This document shows positions 8,588 through 17,870 of a stretch of 64,000 nucleotides of DNA, piece by piece (the stretch's first letter is position 1; every line of letters starts with the position of its first letter). The notes beneath the pieces were generated by a model. It worked only from the letters and a program-made list of their open reading frames with translations, was not told the DNA's origin and ran no database searches. The stretch spans positions 1,049,501-1,113,500 of the forward strand of contig NZ_CP030104.1 of assembly GCF_003269425.1 (NCBI RefSeq), given 5' to 3'. This DNA comes from Flagellimonas maritima (GTDB lineage: Bacteria; Bacteroidota; Bacteroidia; Flavobacteriales; Flavobacteriaceae). Position numbers and translations under genes: made by a program.

Positions 8588-10132
8588 TTAATCGTTCTGA
8601 TAAAAAGTAACCGTTCCACTTACTTCGTTACTGACCACCAACAGTTCTTTACCTGTTGGACTATCCACAGCATCAATCGCCAAAACACCCTCTGGGCCTA
8701 CATCACCGGCAGTTTCCAAAATTTGCAGGAATTCCGGGAAACTTGGATTGGAAATATCGTAAACCATAATTTGATTGTTTCGTTCCAGGCCAACAAATAG
8801 AATTTGCCTGTCCCCTATTTGCTGAATGGTCACTGCTTCGGGTTCAGCTCCTTTATCATCACTACGGCTATCGTCTCCATTGAATACGGCAGGGGTAAGT
8901 TCCAAGGTTTTCTTGGCAATATCGTTTCCACTATCATAGACCAATTGCCCTTGTCCAGACCATATTGTAAAGGAACGGGCGCCGTAATTATATAGCTCAT
9001 CGTAATCACCATCACCATCAATATCCCCCAGTGTGGTAGTTGATTGCAAACGTCCTAAATTTTCATCTAATTGCAAGGTAGCGGCGTCAGGAAAAACAGT
9101 TTCATCAAAAACCAAATCTGCCATGCGCTCCTCTTCTGAAAAGCCATCGTAATCACGTGCATCGCCTTCGTTGGCGGTAACTACATAGTCCATGCCGTTA
9201 ACGGAATAATATGCTATGGCATCTGGTTGGTACATTCCAAATACGGGAACACTGCGCAGCTCTTTTTTGTCATCTCGGTTACTTGGGTCTATTTCATTTC
9301 CAACGGCCGAATAGTCTTTAAAACCTAAAGGAAGAATATTCTCGATTTGCTTTGTTTCCAGATTCACTACCGCAATTCCGTTATTCTCCTGCAAAGTGAC
9401 CCATGCTTTTTTTGAATCTTCCGAAATCGTTACATATTCTGGCTCTACATCCATTGCCAACGTTGCATTTGGTCCAAATACACGAAATCCCTTTTCTTCC
9501 AAACTGGTTTCCATTCCATTAAAGCTCTCAAAATCCAAAATGGAAATTTCTTTTGTATCCAAATTTATGATACCAATGGAACCGATAGGGTCATTTGTAT
9601 ATTCATCGTTGGGTTCACCTTCGTTCGCACACACAATAAATTCACCGTCTGGAGTAAATGTTACCATATCCGGTAAAGCACCTACTTTAAAGCTGCAGAT
9701 TTCTTTCTGGGAATCAGTATCAAATAATTCAATATAACCATTGGCCTGTTTATCTTCAGCTTCTATTGCGACCGCCAATTTGCCATCGCTTATGGCAACA
9801 CTGTTTGGAGATCCCGCATTAATACAGGTAATTGAATTTAGTCTTACTGGGCTGCTCAGGTCTGAAAGGTCAAAAACAGAAATTTCGGTACTTTCCACAT
9901 TAACAATGAAAAGTTTGTTTGTAGAGGGATCAAAAGCAGATATTTCTGAAGCCCCCTCTCCCCCAACCTGAATGGTTCCATAAAATTCAAAATCGACTTG
10001 GGTCACGGGAATTTCATCATCAACAGGGTCGTCGTCCGTTCCGCCATCACCGATAAAATCATCTATTTTTTCGCAAGAAAAGAATGCAAGAATTAAAATT
10101 GCAGGGAATAATAGTCTAAGGTAATTTTTCAT
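8588..10132 (-). CDS. Choice-of-anchor I family beta-propeller lipoprotein
   Basis: A 514-residue surface or periplasmic lipoprotein: signal peptide with lipobox AFFSC (Cys20), then an acidic linker rich in Asp (DDFIGDGGTDDDP) typical of exported Bacteroidota lipoproteins. The rest is a multi-blade propeller with repeats such as ALPDMVTFTPDGEFIVCANEGEPND and DYVVTANEGDARDYDGFSEEER; the NEGEPND/NEGDARDY motifs are hallmarks of the choice-of-anchor I family, often labelled alkaline phosphatase-like. No phosphatase active site can be seen. DGDGDYDEL may bind calcium. It is monocistronic, with a TAnnTTTG element upstream. Confidence 0.85.
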   Translation of the reverse strand: MKNYLRLLFPAILILAFFSCEKIDDFIGDGGTDDDPVDDEIPVTQVDFEFYGTIQVGGEGASEISAFDPSTNKLFIVNVESTEISVFDLSDLSSPVRLNSITCINAGSPNSVAISDGKLAVAIEAEDKQANGYIELFDTDSQKEICSFKVGALPDMVTFTPDGEFIVCANEGEPNDEYTNDPIGSIGIINLDTKEISILDFESFNGMETSLEEKGFRVFGPNATLAMDVEPEYVTISEDSKKAWVTLQENNGIAVVNLETKQIENILPLGFKDYSAVGNEIDPSNRDDKKELRSVPVFGMYQPDAIAYYSVNGMDYVVTANEGDARDYDGFSEEERMADLVFDETVFPDAATLQLDENLGRLQSTTTLGDIDGDGDYDELYNYGARSFTIWSGQGQLVYDSGNDIAKKTLELTPAVFNGDDSRSDDKGAEPEAVTIQQIGDRQILFVGLERNNQIMVYDISNPSFPEFLQILETAGDVGPEGVLAIDAVDSPTGKELLVVSNEVSGTVTFYQND

Positions 10133-10168
10133 TTTTGTTTGGTTTAAATTTCCTCGGAAGTTCTAAAC

Positions 10169-10176
10169 CAAACGTA
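10169..10176 (-). promoter_or_regulatory. TAcgTTTG -7 element, propeller lipoprotein
   Basis: Read on the minus strand, TACGTTTG lies 36 nt before the lipoprotein start and matches the Bacteroidota -7 consensus TAnnTTTG. No good TTG -33 partner is found at the expected distance, so support is partial. Confidence 0.35.
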
Positions 10177-10208
10177 AAATTACCGTTAGCTGAATACTAA
10201 ATTATAAT

Positions 10209-11093
10209 TTAGTTATTGTAACCAAAACGTTTCAGCTGACGGGAATTACTGCGCCAGTTTTTATTTACCTTAACGTAGAGCTCTATATGCACCTGCTTGC
10301 TAAAGAATTTTTCCAAATCTTTCCTAGCTTCTACACCAACACGTTTTAGGGCACTGCCTTTATGCCCTATGATTATTCCTTTCTGAGTATCCCTTTCCAC
10401 CATTATTATGGAACGGATTCTGATAATATCATCGTCCTCAAAAAATTCCTCGGTCTCTACCTCAACGGCATAAGGGATTTCCTTTTTGTAGTGCATCAAT
10501 ATTTTTTCCCTGATAGTCTCATTCACAAAAAAACGTTCCGGTTTATCCGTTAACTGGTCTTTGGGGTAGTAGGGCGGAGCTTCTGGCAATAATTCTAAAA
10601 TCCGTTCAAAAACTTGCTTCACATTAAAGTTTTCCAAAGCGGAGATGGGATGTATTTCCGCTGTGGGAAGCAATTCCTGCCAATGCTGTATCTGTTCCTC
10701 CAATATGTGTTGTTCAGAAGTGTCGATTTTATTCAGAAGCAACAATACAGGGATTTTACTGTTCTGGATTTTTCTGAAAAAAGCCTCGTCCTTTAGAGCC
10801 TTTTCTCCTATTTCGACCATGTATAGCATAACATCGGCATCCTCAAATGCCAATTTCACAAAATTCATCATAGAACTTTGTAATTCATAAGCCGGTTTTA
10901 TGATTCCTGGCGTATCAGAAAGAATGACCTGAAAATCATCTCCATTTACAATTCCTAAAATTCGATGCCGAGTGGTTTGTGCCTTTGAAGTTATTATGGA
11001 CAGTTTTTCACCAACAAAAGCATTCATCAAGGTAGACTTGCCCACATTTGGATTGCCAATTATATTTACAAATCCTGATTTATGCTTTTTCAT
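10209..11093 (-). CDS. era: GTPase Era
   Basis: Essential GTPase that binds 16S rRNA 3' end and helps 30S maturation. The G domain shows GNPNVGKST at 13-21, DTPG at 60-63 and NKID near residue 122. The C-terminal KH RNA-binding domain contains IIIGHKGSALKRVG and ends at residue 294, a normal length. The start ATG at 11093 overlaps the end of the upstream symporter gene by 14 nt, so the two are probably cotranscribed and perhaps translationally coupled. Confidence 0.97.
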   Translation of the reverse strand: MKKHKSGFVNIIGNPNVGKSTLMNAFVGEKLSIITSKAQTTRHRILGIVNGDDFQVILSDTPGIIKPAYELQSSMMNFVKLAFEDADVMLYMVEIGEKALKDEAFFRKIQNSKIPVLLLLNKIDTSEQHILEEQIQHWQELLPTAEIHPISALENFNVKQVFERILELLPEAPPYYPKDQLTDKPERFFVNETIREKILMHYKKEIPYAVEVETEEFFEDDDIIRIRSIIMVERDTQKGIIIGHKGSALKRVGVEARKDLEKFFSKQVHIELYVKVNKNWRSNSRQLKRFGYNN

Positions 11094-12447
11094 TTTTCAT
11101 TTTTGAGAAATAACTTTTAGCTGCCAAATTTACTTTTGGAGAAAGATAAAGTACTGCTAACATGTTTGGAATTACCATAAGTGCATAAGCCAAATCAATT
11201 AAATTGATAACCAAATCAACCGAAGCCACTGCCGCAAAAACAATAGTGGCCACAAAATACCAATTATAATATTTTCCGATTTTTGCGTTCGTCAAAAAAG
11301 AAAGACATTTTACGCCATAATACGAATAGGTAAATAAGGTAGATAGTGCGAATGCTGAAACAATTATCATTAACAGTATATCCCCATATCCAAACAACAT
11401 TTTTTTGAAAGCGATCAAGGTCATCAGTATTCCATTACTTTCGGCTTCTAAATAAGCTCCGCTGAGTATTATTACTATTGCAGTCAGTGTGCAAACGATG
11501 ATGGTATCTATAAAAGGCCCGAGCATTGCAACCAAACCTTCTTGTACAGGTTCATCGGTTTTGGATTGCCCATGGTACATAGGTGCACTTCCCAAACCAG
11601 CTTCATTTGAAAACATGGCGCGACGAACTCCAAGAATCACAAGTCCCCAGAAGCCACCTTTTACCATGGTATCAAAATTAAAGGCTTCGGTAATAATCAA
11701 TTTTAGAGAAGGCCAAACTTCTGTAGCGTTTGTAAACATTACAATCAGGACTGCAACAAAGTATACAAGCACCATAAAAGGAACGATTGCCGATGCAACC
11801 TTAGCTATTTTTTTTAGCCCTCCGAATATCACGAACGATGTGATAATAGCAAGAACAATCCCGATAATCAATTTCCAATTAAAATCCCCGAGCAAAGCAA
11901 GTGTTTCATTCGGGTTTACCACATTCATAAAGGTTTGGGTAAATTGATTTGCCGTAAAGACTCCAAGAAAACCAAAGAGACCCGCTATACAGAAAAAGGT
12001 GGCCAAAGGTTTGGCTTTTTTGCCCATTCCCTGCATAATATAGAACATTGGCCCTCCCTGTAATTTTCCCTCAGAATCTTTTCCGCGAAACATTATAGAA
12101 AGGCTACAGGAATAAAATTTGATGCACATGCCTATTAACGCAGTCATCCAAATCCAAAAAACCACTCCTGGGCCTCCCATATATATTGCGATTGCCACTC
12201 CCGAAATATTCCCTAGGCCTACCGTGGCAGCGACCGCAGCAGATAATGCCTGTAGATGGCTAACATCCCCCTCTGCGCCTTCTTTATCATATTTTCCTGC
12301 TGTAATCGCAATTGCATGCCCAAAATATCGATAAGGCAAAAACTTGGATTTAAATATCAAGAACAATCCGCCCCCAATCAAAAGAATAAGCATTGCCCAT
12401 TCAGTGTAGGGTATCATTGCAGACAAGAAATCGTTAATTGCTTTCAT
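11080..12447 (-). CDS. Alanine/glycine:cation symporter (AGCS family)
   Basis: An inner-membrane sodium- or proton-coupled amino acid importer with about 11 membrane helices over 455 residues. The AGCS signature region is present: LSAAVAATVGLGNISGVA near residue 70 and GGPMFYIMQGMG near residue 130, plus RRAMFSNEAGLGSAPM in the middle and PNMLAVLYLS near the end. Family members carry alanine, glycine or glutamine; which one cannot be told. The C-terminus overlaps era by 14 nt. No -7 element was recognised upstream. Confidence 0.93.
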   Translation of the reverse strand: MKAINDFLSAMIPYTEWAMLILLIGGGLFLIFKSKFLPYRYFGHAIAITAGKYDKEGAEGDVSHLQALSAAVAATVGLGNISGVAIAIYMGGPGVVFWIWMTALIGMCIKFYSCSLSIMFRGKDSEGKLQGGPMFYIMQGMGKKAKPLATFFCIAGLFGFLGVFTANQFTQTFMNVVNPNETLALLGDFNWKLIIGIVLAIITSFVIFGGLKKIAKVASAIVPFMVLVYFVAVLIVMFTNATEVWPSLKLIITEAFNFDTMVKGGFWGLVILGVRRAMFSNEAGLGSAPMYHGQSKTDEPVQEGLVAMLGPFIDTIIVCTLTAIVIILSGAYLEAESNGILMTLIAFKKMLFGYGDILLMIIVSAFALSTLFTYSYYGVKCLSFLTNAKIGKYYNWYFVATIVFAAVASVDLVINLIDLAYALMVIPNMLAVLYLSPKVNLAAKSYFSKMKNEKA

Positions 12448-12518
12448 AATGTAAAATCCCGAATTTATGGATTTTTAAGATGTATTGACCAGAACAGCTC
12501 CATGAATATTGGTTTTAA

Positions 12519-12551
12519 TTTGGAAATAAGGACAAAACGGTTGTATATTTG
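12519..12551 (+). promoter_or_regulatory. Promoter of the initiator tRNA
   Basis: TTTG at 12519-12522, a 21-nt spacer and TATATTTG at 12544-12551 match the Bacteroidota consensus TTG-N~20-TAnnTTTG. Transcription would start near 12558, four bases before a fragment of the tRNA 5' end and ~110 nt before the intact gene. Confidence 0.7.
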
Positions 12552-12559
12552 CCGTCCAT

Positions 12560-12576
12560 ATCGCGGGATAGAGCAG
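12560..12576 (+). pseudogene. Orphan 5' fragment of initiator tRNA
   Basis: The 17 bases ATCGCGGGATAGAGCAG are identical to 12666-12682, which cover the base before the intact tRNA, its acceptor 5' strand and the start of the D arm. After base 12576 similarity stops and a dispersed palindrome begins. The fragment lies directly after the promoter, where the tRNA would be expected to begin. Confidence 0.75.
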
Positions 12577-12577
12577 C

Positions 12578-12599
12578 ATCCTTCGACTACGCTCAGGAT
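12578..12599. repeat. Dispersed palindrome with CTTCGACTACGCTCAG core
   Basis: ATCCT (12578-12582) and AGGAT (12595-12599) bracket TCGACTACGCTC. The core resembles the element at 40331-40345 and a short repeat commonly seen in flavobacterial intergenic DNA. It sits within the 106-nt segment between the two copies of the tRNA 5' end. Confidence 0.5.
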
Positions 12600-12667
12600 A
12601 AAGTACCTACTTTAAATTTGAGTCAAAAACAACAATAAGTGCTCCGCAATGGCACAGTAAACATACA

Positions 12668-12741
<74 letters not shown>

Positions 12742-12745
12742 CTAG

Positions 12746-12777
12746 AAAAGGCTTCCACTAAATGGAAGCCTTTTTTT
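12746..12777 (+). terminator. Rho-independent terminator of the tRNA
   Basis: Stem GGCTTCCA (12750-12757)/TGGAAGCC (12763-12770) with a 5-nt loop, preceded by AAAA and followed by seven T. It begins five bases after the tRNA 3' end, so the tRNA is transcribed alone. Confidence 0.92.
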
Positions 12778-13099
12778 GGATAGTATGTGCTTTTAGTTTT
12801 TTTCTATAGGCTTAGAAGTCAGGTCTCTCCAACGCCATTTGCTCAATTTTTGTCAAAAGCTTTTAAAATTTATAGCTTATGGTATCTTGAAAGCTATAAG
12901 TTGACTTTTATATTCTAACAATTGGCATATATAATGTAAGGTCATTAGAACAGAACAGCGTTTTTGATGATTATAAATAGATTCGTTCTGAAAAAATGAT
13001 GTGCACCTTACTTATAAAATACCAAAGCCGCCTTAAAGAAATATATATTTCCGGCAATCATAAGATATGAGTTGAGAGGTATAAATTTTAAAGGTTAGA
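12778..13099. other. 322-nt intergenic region, nothing recognised
   Basis: AT-rich sequence between the tRNA terminator and the end of the minus-strand propeller gene. I found no coding frame, hairpin with T-tract or promoter that can be supported. Confidence 0.5.
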
Positions 13100-14389
13100 C
13101 TATTCAGATTTTCTCTTTAGTATTGAACTTACATCAACTTTTCTAATTAAAGGGATAGCAACCTCTTCCAATTTTAGTTTCTTATCATCATTATAGGCGT
13201 TCCATGGACTGTTTGCCACATAAAATAGTTCATCGCCCACCATAACACCCAATGTAGGTTCGTTCATTTCTGGCAGAGCTTTTTCTATAAAGGCAAAGGA
13301 GATGATTTCGTCTTCCGCATCACTAAGTTGGTAGTTCATGATTCTAAAGGGCTTTAATCCATTATGGATTGCGATTAAGCTTCCATTATGGTAATATAGT
13401 CCGTCGATGCCCTTAAGGGGGTGGTGTAAGCTGTACTTTATTGCTGATAGCTTTTTCTTTTCAAAATCATAACTAAAGATTCCCTCGCGGTAATCAGCAA
13501 TAAACAGTTTTGTGCCTTCCGTATTTAAATCAATTCCCTGGAGCGAAATCAAGTTAGGTGCTTTAAAAAGAACTTCGAGCTCCTCTTTCCCTTTCTTTAC
13601 AGTATAGACAACCGGGTTTTCTGCGTTACTGTTGGATACGTAGATGGCACCGTCTACCGATATAGTTAAATCGCCCAACCATGCATTTTCGTGTGGTGCT
13701 GAATACGATTCCAATAATTTCCCTGTTTTCAAGTCAAAGCACAATACTTGTGCAACTTTGCCCTCGTGGTCTCCTACCATTTCAGGGATTGGGGTAGAAC
13801 AAGCCCAAAGCAATCCATTTTGATCATCCACTTTAAGACCCATAATTGCATTGAGACTTTCTACATTAGCAAACTCTTTGACTGCTCTGTCCTTATCCAA
13901 TTCTAAAATTTTACGTTGACGCACGCTTCCAATATAAAATTTTCCTTGCTTTTCACTATAAGCAACACCTTCAGGATGTATCGATTTATCATTTATTTCA
14001 AAAGCTTTTCTACCCTTACTGATAATTTTATTCAAATCTTTGACTTCGTTTATCAATTCCATATAAGGTAGAAAATTGGTCAAGCCTTGAAAATCTCCAT
14101 CATTCTGAAATGGAAGCGTAGCATCCATCCAAACAACTCTTTTAAGTGTATTTACGGACTTCTCTTTTTTTCCGTTTAAAGCGTAGGCAGCAGCAAGGTT
14201 GTATAAGAGAGTTGGATGATTAGAGCGAATTTTATTGGCTTGAAGCATTTTATCCAGAAAGGTTACATAGTCGCCCAAATCATAGGCTTTTTTACTTTCA
14301 GTATAGATTTGTTGCAGATTGGATTGACCAAAAACCATCACAGACCAAATGATGGTAAATGCACAAACATGTATTTTGAATTTTTCCAC
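13100..14389 (-). CDS. Secreted TPR / SMP-30-like beta-propeller protein
   Basis: An exported protein of ~429 residues. After the signal peptide (MEKFKIHVCAFTIIWSVMVFG) come two TPR-like helix pairs (YDLGDYVTFLDKMLQANKI; PTLLYNLAAAYALNGKKEKSVNTL), then from about residue 140 a six-bladed SMP-30/NHL-type propeller with blades such as PEGVAYSEKQGKFYIGSV, LGDLTISVDGAIYVSNS and GIDLNTEGTKLFIADY. Propellers of this class may be lactonases, but no metal ligands can be assigned, so the activity is open. No ATG opens the frame: I start at GTG 14389, which gives a good signal peptide; TTG 14410 would add seven residues. It is divergent from the LytS-type kinase gene, 173 nt away. Confidence 0.75.
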   Translation of the reverse strand: MEKFKIHVCAFTIIWSVMVFGQSNLQQIYTESKKAYDLGDYVTFLDKMLQANKIRSNHPTLLYNLAAAYALNGKKEKSVNTLKRVVWMDATLPFQNDGDFQGLTNFLPYMELINEVKDLNKIISKGRKAFEINDKSIHPEGVAYSEKQGKFYIGSVRQRKILELDKDRAVKEFANVESLNAIMGLKVDDQNGLLWACSTPIPEMVGDHEGKVAQVLCFDLKTGKLLESYSAPHENAWLGDLTISVDGAIYVSNSNAENPVVYTVKKGKEELEVLFKAPNLISLQGIDLNTEGTKLFIADYREGIFSYDFEKKKLSAIKYSLHHPLKGIDGLYYHNGSLIAIHNGLKPFRIMNYQLSDAEDEIISFAFIEKALPEMNEPTLGVMVGDELFYVANSPWNAYNDDKKLKLEEVAIPLIRKVDVSSILKRKSE

Positions 14390-14562
14390 TGGAACATCAT
14401 TTTTGTTCAAGAAAATAAAAAATCATTTGACCAGGATATTTTAATTACCAACAACTTGGTTTGGGAGGCAGAAAACCAAAAAATAAGGAAATCTGCATTT
14501 TGCCCACCTACACAAGTCATATATCCCCCAACGCTGTGCGTAAGATATCTTTTTTTAGTTTT

Positions 14563-15621
14563 ATGCTTTCAATGAAACGTGTTTCCCTTTCATATAGGAA
14601 CTGGCACATCCTGTTTTGGTCTGTATATCTCTTGTTCAAGATATACCATGAATTCGTATGGATTTATCCAAAATATGAAAATCTGACTTTTTTGAGCGCT
14701 TTAAAAATTGCTTCAATAGCCCAGATCAGCATTCTATTTCCAAAAGTCGTTTTTACCTATTGGGTAGTATATAAATTATTACCAGAGAAATCAAGTACTG
14801 CTACAAAATGCTTAAAACTTTTCTGGGCCTTCCTGATTACTTTATTATTACATCAACTACTAGCTTTATACGTAGCACTTCCGTTTGCGTATCTAGAAAT
14901 CATCCCCAGCATACTGAATTTTATATCTTTAAATCGTTTATCCTCCGCTGTTATAGATATCCTTTTTGTTGCGGGTATAGGTACTGCCCTTATCACAATT
15001 CATAGGAACAAACTGTCAAAAGAACGGGAACGGGAACTTGAAAAGGAAAAAACAACAGCTGAACTGAGGTTGCTTCGACAACAGATAAATCCTCATTTTT
15101 TGTTAAACACCCTGAACAATCTTTTTGTACTTGCCAGAAAAAAATCGAAAACTACCTCAGAAGCAATTATGAAGCTTTCAAATTTGATGAAATATGTACT
15201 TTATGACGCCACTTTTGAAAAAGTTCCACTCACCAATGAAATTGCCTTAATCAATGATTATATTGAATTGGAAAGATTGAGATATGGCAAAAGGCTTCAG
15301 CTAAATTTTGACATGGAAGGTGATATAACTGGAGAACTACCTCCAATGCTATTGCATTCCTTAATCGAAAATGCTTTTAAGCACGGTGCAAGTGAAAGTT
15401 TGAAGGATAGTAAAATTGACATCGCGCTAACGGTAAACCATAAGGAGCTTATTTTTAATGTTTCCAACACATATGACAAAAACGCTTTAAACAATACACA
15501 GGGCATAGGCCTAAAAAACCTAAAACGACAATTAGAACTCCAATATCCTGACCATGTTCTTGAAACTTCTTCTAAAGATGGTATTTACAAAGTCTTGATG
15601 AAAATTCAACTCACGGAATGA
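14563..15621 (+). CDS. LytS/YehU-type sensor histidine kinase
   Basis: Inner-membrane kinase of the His_kinase (PF06580) family. Four membrane helices span about residues 13-30, 48-70, 84-110 and 128-147; then a short coiled coil (KERERELEKEKTTAELRLL) leads to the H box QINPHFLLNTLNN (His178 predicted phosphorylation site). The ATP-binding domain has the N box LIENAFKH (Asn270) and the G box GIGLKNL (314-320). No extracytoplasmic sensor domain is evident, so the signal is probably felt in the membrane. I start at ATG 14563 (another at 14572); the frame is open further upstream to a TTG at 14461 but that part is not kinase-like. It overlaps its response regulator by 4 nt (ATGA). Confidence 0.9.
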   Translation: MLSMKRVSLSYRNWHILFWSVYLLFKIYHEFVWIYPKYENLTFLSALKIASIAQISILFPKVVFTYWVVYKLLPEKSSTATKCLKLFWAFLITLLLHQLLALYVALPFAYLEIIPSILNFISLNRLSSAVIDILFVAGIGTALITIHRNKLSKERERELEKEKTTAELRLLRQQINPHFLLNTLNNLFVLARKKSKTTSEAIMKLSNLMKYVLYDATFEKVPLTNEIALINDYIELERLRYGKRLQLNFDMEGDITGELPPMLLHSLIENAFKHGASESLKDSKIDIALTVNHKELIFNVSNTYDKNALNNTQGIGLKNLKRQLELQYPDHVLETSSKDGIYKVLMKIQLTE

Positions 15622-16307
15622 ATGTTATTAAATGTCATATTGTTGAGGATGAGCCTTTGGCGGCAGAATTGCTTACAGACTATATTGAGCAAATTCCCTT
15701 TCTAAAACTGCACGGTATTAGTGTGACAGCGATAGAAGCCTCATTGGTTTTGAATAAAATCGATATTCAATTATTGTTTCTGGACCTTCATTTGCCAGGC
15801 ATGAAAGGTTTCGATTTTATTAAAGGACTCTATAACCCGCCCAAGGTCATAGTCACTTCTGCATACCCTCAGTACGCTTTGGAAGGTTACGACCTAAATA
15901 TTGTTGACTATCTGGTAAAGCCTATAAAATTTGAACGTTTCTTTCGCGCAGTGAACAAATTGCAAATCCATACTTCGCCAGAATTCAATAAAAAGGTAGT
16001 TTATTTCCATGAAAATAGAAGAAACGTTCCCGTTGAAGAAGATGACATCTATTTTATAGAGGCCCAAGGGAACTATATTAAGGTATATTTAAAAAATAGC
16101 ATGATTTCCTGTAAAACCACTTTAAAAAAAACAATCTTGAATATATCGGATTCCAAATTTCTTAGAATACACAAGTCTTTTGTCATCTCATGCTCCAAAA
16201 TTGAATCATTTAATAAGAATTACGTCACTGTTTTAAATCGTGAATTGCCTATTGGGAGGTTTTATAAAAATTCTGTAAACGATGCAATCAATCGGATTTT
16301 TCGATAA
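15618..16307 (+). CDS. LytTR-family response regulator
   Basis: Cytoplasmic two-component regulator. The receiver domain (1-~115) has the acidic pair at Glu10-Asp11-Glu12, the phosphoacceptor Asp56 in LLFLDLHLPG, Thr80/Ser81 and Lys101 in YLVKPIKF. The C-terminal LytTR DNA-binding domain (about 130-229) shows IYFIEAQGNYIKVY, the FLRIHKSFVIS strand and LPIGRFYK near the end, all typical. Such regulators bind imperfect direct repeats upstream of their targets; none was identified here. The start overlaps the kinase stop, so the pair forms one operon. Its only other close neighbour is the divergent propeller gene upstream of the kinase, a possible target. Confidence 0.95.
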   Translation: MNVIKCHIVEDEPLAAELLTDYIEQIPFLKLHGISVTAIEASLVLNKIDIQLLFLDLHLPGMKGFDFIKGLYNPPKVIVTSAYPQYALEGYDLNIVDYLVKPIKFERFFRAVNKLQIHTSPEFNKKVVYFHENRRNVPVEEDDIYFIEAQGNYIKVYLKNSMISCKTTLKKTILNISDSKFLRIHKSFVISCSKIESFNKNYVTVLNRELPIGRFYKNSVNDAINRIFR

Positions 16308-16323
16308 ATCAAATTAAATGTGA

Positions 16324-17655
16324 CTATGTAGCCAGTTTCACTTCTTTGCGTTGTTTAATGGAATTGAACCAAGTAAAAATAGTAATCAATAAAAAAATAC
16401 AGCCCCCAATTATAAAGACGGTCGTAGCTAAAAACTCAAATAGAATCCCACCCAATATCAATCCGAACATACTGGCAATACTGCCCATACTGTTTCCATA
16501 ACCCTGAATGGCCCCTTGCATGGATGCAGTGCCCACCCTTGACAATAATGCCATAAAACTGGGCCACATTAAACCATTGCCTATTGATAATAACGTATTG
16601 GCCATATATAGAACTACCAAGTTTCCGTAGGATAGTAAAAAAAAGGACAATGCCAATATTAAAGAACCTATAAGTATAAGCTTTTCATTACTGATTTTAC
16701 CCTCCAATCTAGTTAAAACGGGCCCTTGCACAACAACCATAATAAAGCTGGAGTAAGCCAAAAAAATTCCCAAGTCTGTAGAAGACCAATCCAAAATAGT
16801 ATTTGCATATATGGGCAAGCCCGCATAAAAGAGACTGAAGCCAAGAAAAGTGAGGAAATATACCAAATAAAGGATAGGTATCCCAGGTATTTTTACTATC
16901 GATTTTAATCCTACGTTTGGCGCACTGGATTGCAACTCGCCTTCTTGATAACAATCCTTGTGTTCTACCTGAAAAAACCTTCGAAATGATTTAAAATTTA
17001 TTTTACCTGTATTTACAACACAGGGAACACTTTCTTTTAGTTGTGTGTTTATCACAAAAATAGCAATCAAGGAAATTAGGGCTGCCAAAATCAAAGGCAG
17101 TATTTCGCCTAGAATCGTTGAGGCCAAAATTCCTGCAAAGGCAGGACCAAGAACAAAACCTAAACTGGTCGAAGCCCCCATTTTTCCAAAATTGGAATTT
17201 CTATCCTCATCCGTAGAAATGTCTGATAAATAAGCGTTGGCCACAGAAACGTTCCCACCCGTAAAACCATCAAAAATTCTGGCAATAAAAATAATGATCA
17301 ACGGTAATGTCATAATGTAGCTACCCGTAAGACCTGTACTTTGTGTCCATAATACGGTCTCAGGAAGAATAAAAGCGAGCAAGAAAAGTGTCCATGCCAT
17401 AAATGTTCCCAGTTGGCTTATTACCAGAACCTTTTTTCTGCCGATTCTATCTGAGAGTCTTCCTAAAATAGGTGCGCCGATAAATTGAAAAAAGGGATAC
17501 ATGGCTCCTAAGATTCCATAAATAAAACCGTTGCCGCCCATATCCGTAACTATAAAAATAAGAATGGGAACTACAATACTATAGCCCAGAATGCCTATAA
17601 AATTCACCAATAGAATTGGAAATATTTTAGGTGAAACCAGCTTGGGGAATTTCAT
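16324..17655 (-). CDS. MFS transporter, TetA-like drug:H+ antiporter
   Basis: A 443-residue inner-membrane protein with 12 predicted helices. MFS motif A is clear as GRLSDRIGRKKVL near residue 62, and a motif-C-like GFVLGPAFAG lies near residue 165; both are typical of 12-helix drug antiporters such as TetA(B)-like proteins. The central cytoplasmic loop is short and charged. Substrate is unknown; resistance should not be inferred. It follows the CPXCG gene by 35 nt on the same strand and may be the last gene of the efflux operon. It ends 16 nt from the LytTR regulator, convergent. Confidence 0.9.
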   Translation of the reverse strand: MKFPKLVSPKIFPILLVNFIGILGYSIVVPILIFIVTDMGGNGFIYGILGAMYPFFQFIGAPILGRLSDRIGRKKVLVISQLGTFMAWTLFLLAFILPETVLWTQSTGLTGSYIMTLPLIIIFIARIFDGFTGGNVSVANAYLSDISTDEDRNSNFGKMGASTSLGFVLGPAFAGILASTILGEILPLILAALISLIAIFVINTQLKESVPCVVNTGKINFKSFRRFFQVEHKDCYQEGELQSSAPNVGLKSIVKIPGIPILYLVYFLTFLGFSLFYAGLPIYANTILDWSSTDLGIFLAYSSFIMVVVQGPVLTRLEGKISNEKLILIGSLILALSFFLLSYGNLVVLYMANTLLSIGNGLMWPSFMALLSRVGTASMQGAIQGYGNSMGSIASMFGLILGGILFEFLATTVFIIGGCIFLLITIFTWFNSIKQRKEVKLAT

Positions 17656-17690
17656 AGAAAGTAACCGAGTTATGTTTAAAGATACAGAAT

Positions 17691-17870
17691 TTATTGCCCC
17701 AATTCTTTGGCTTCAAATTGAATTAAGTCTTGGTTTTGAAAAGCTGTGGAAACTTCAATGGGGTTACAGCACACCTCGCAATCCTCCACATAAGTCTGAG
17801 AAATTGACGTATCCAACAAAAAAGAAATTTCTTCCCAGCAATAAGGGCATTGAAAAAAATGTTCCAGCAT
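17691..17870 (-). CDS. CPXCG motif-containing cysteine-rich protein (59 aa)
   Basis: A small protein that reads [12 protein letters not shown] at its start and [13 protein letters not shown] in the middle. The paired motifs CPYCxEEIS and [12 protein letters not shown] are the signature of the Cys_rich_CPXG family (PF14255), small proteins presumed to bind zinc through Cys8, Cys11, Cys31 and Cys34. The second element of the CPXCG name is CPYCW here, Gly replaced by Trp. Function is unknown. It starts 8 nt after the TolC stop and ends 35 nt before the MFS gene, so it is likely translated from the efflux transcript. Confidence 0.88.
   Translation of the reverse strand: MLEHFFQCPYCWEEISFLLDTSISQTYVEDCEVCCNPIEVSTAFQNQDLIQFEAKELGQ

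Noticed and set aside
12560..12576. A second functional tRNA gene
   Set aside because: Only the 5' 15 bases of the tRNA are present; no anticodon or T arm follows.
14461..14562. N-terminal extension of the LytS-type kinase from a TTG
   Set aside because: The 34 extra residues are polar, unlike the family, and ATG 14563 places the first membrane helix at the usual distance.
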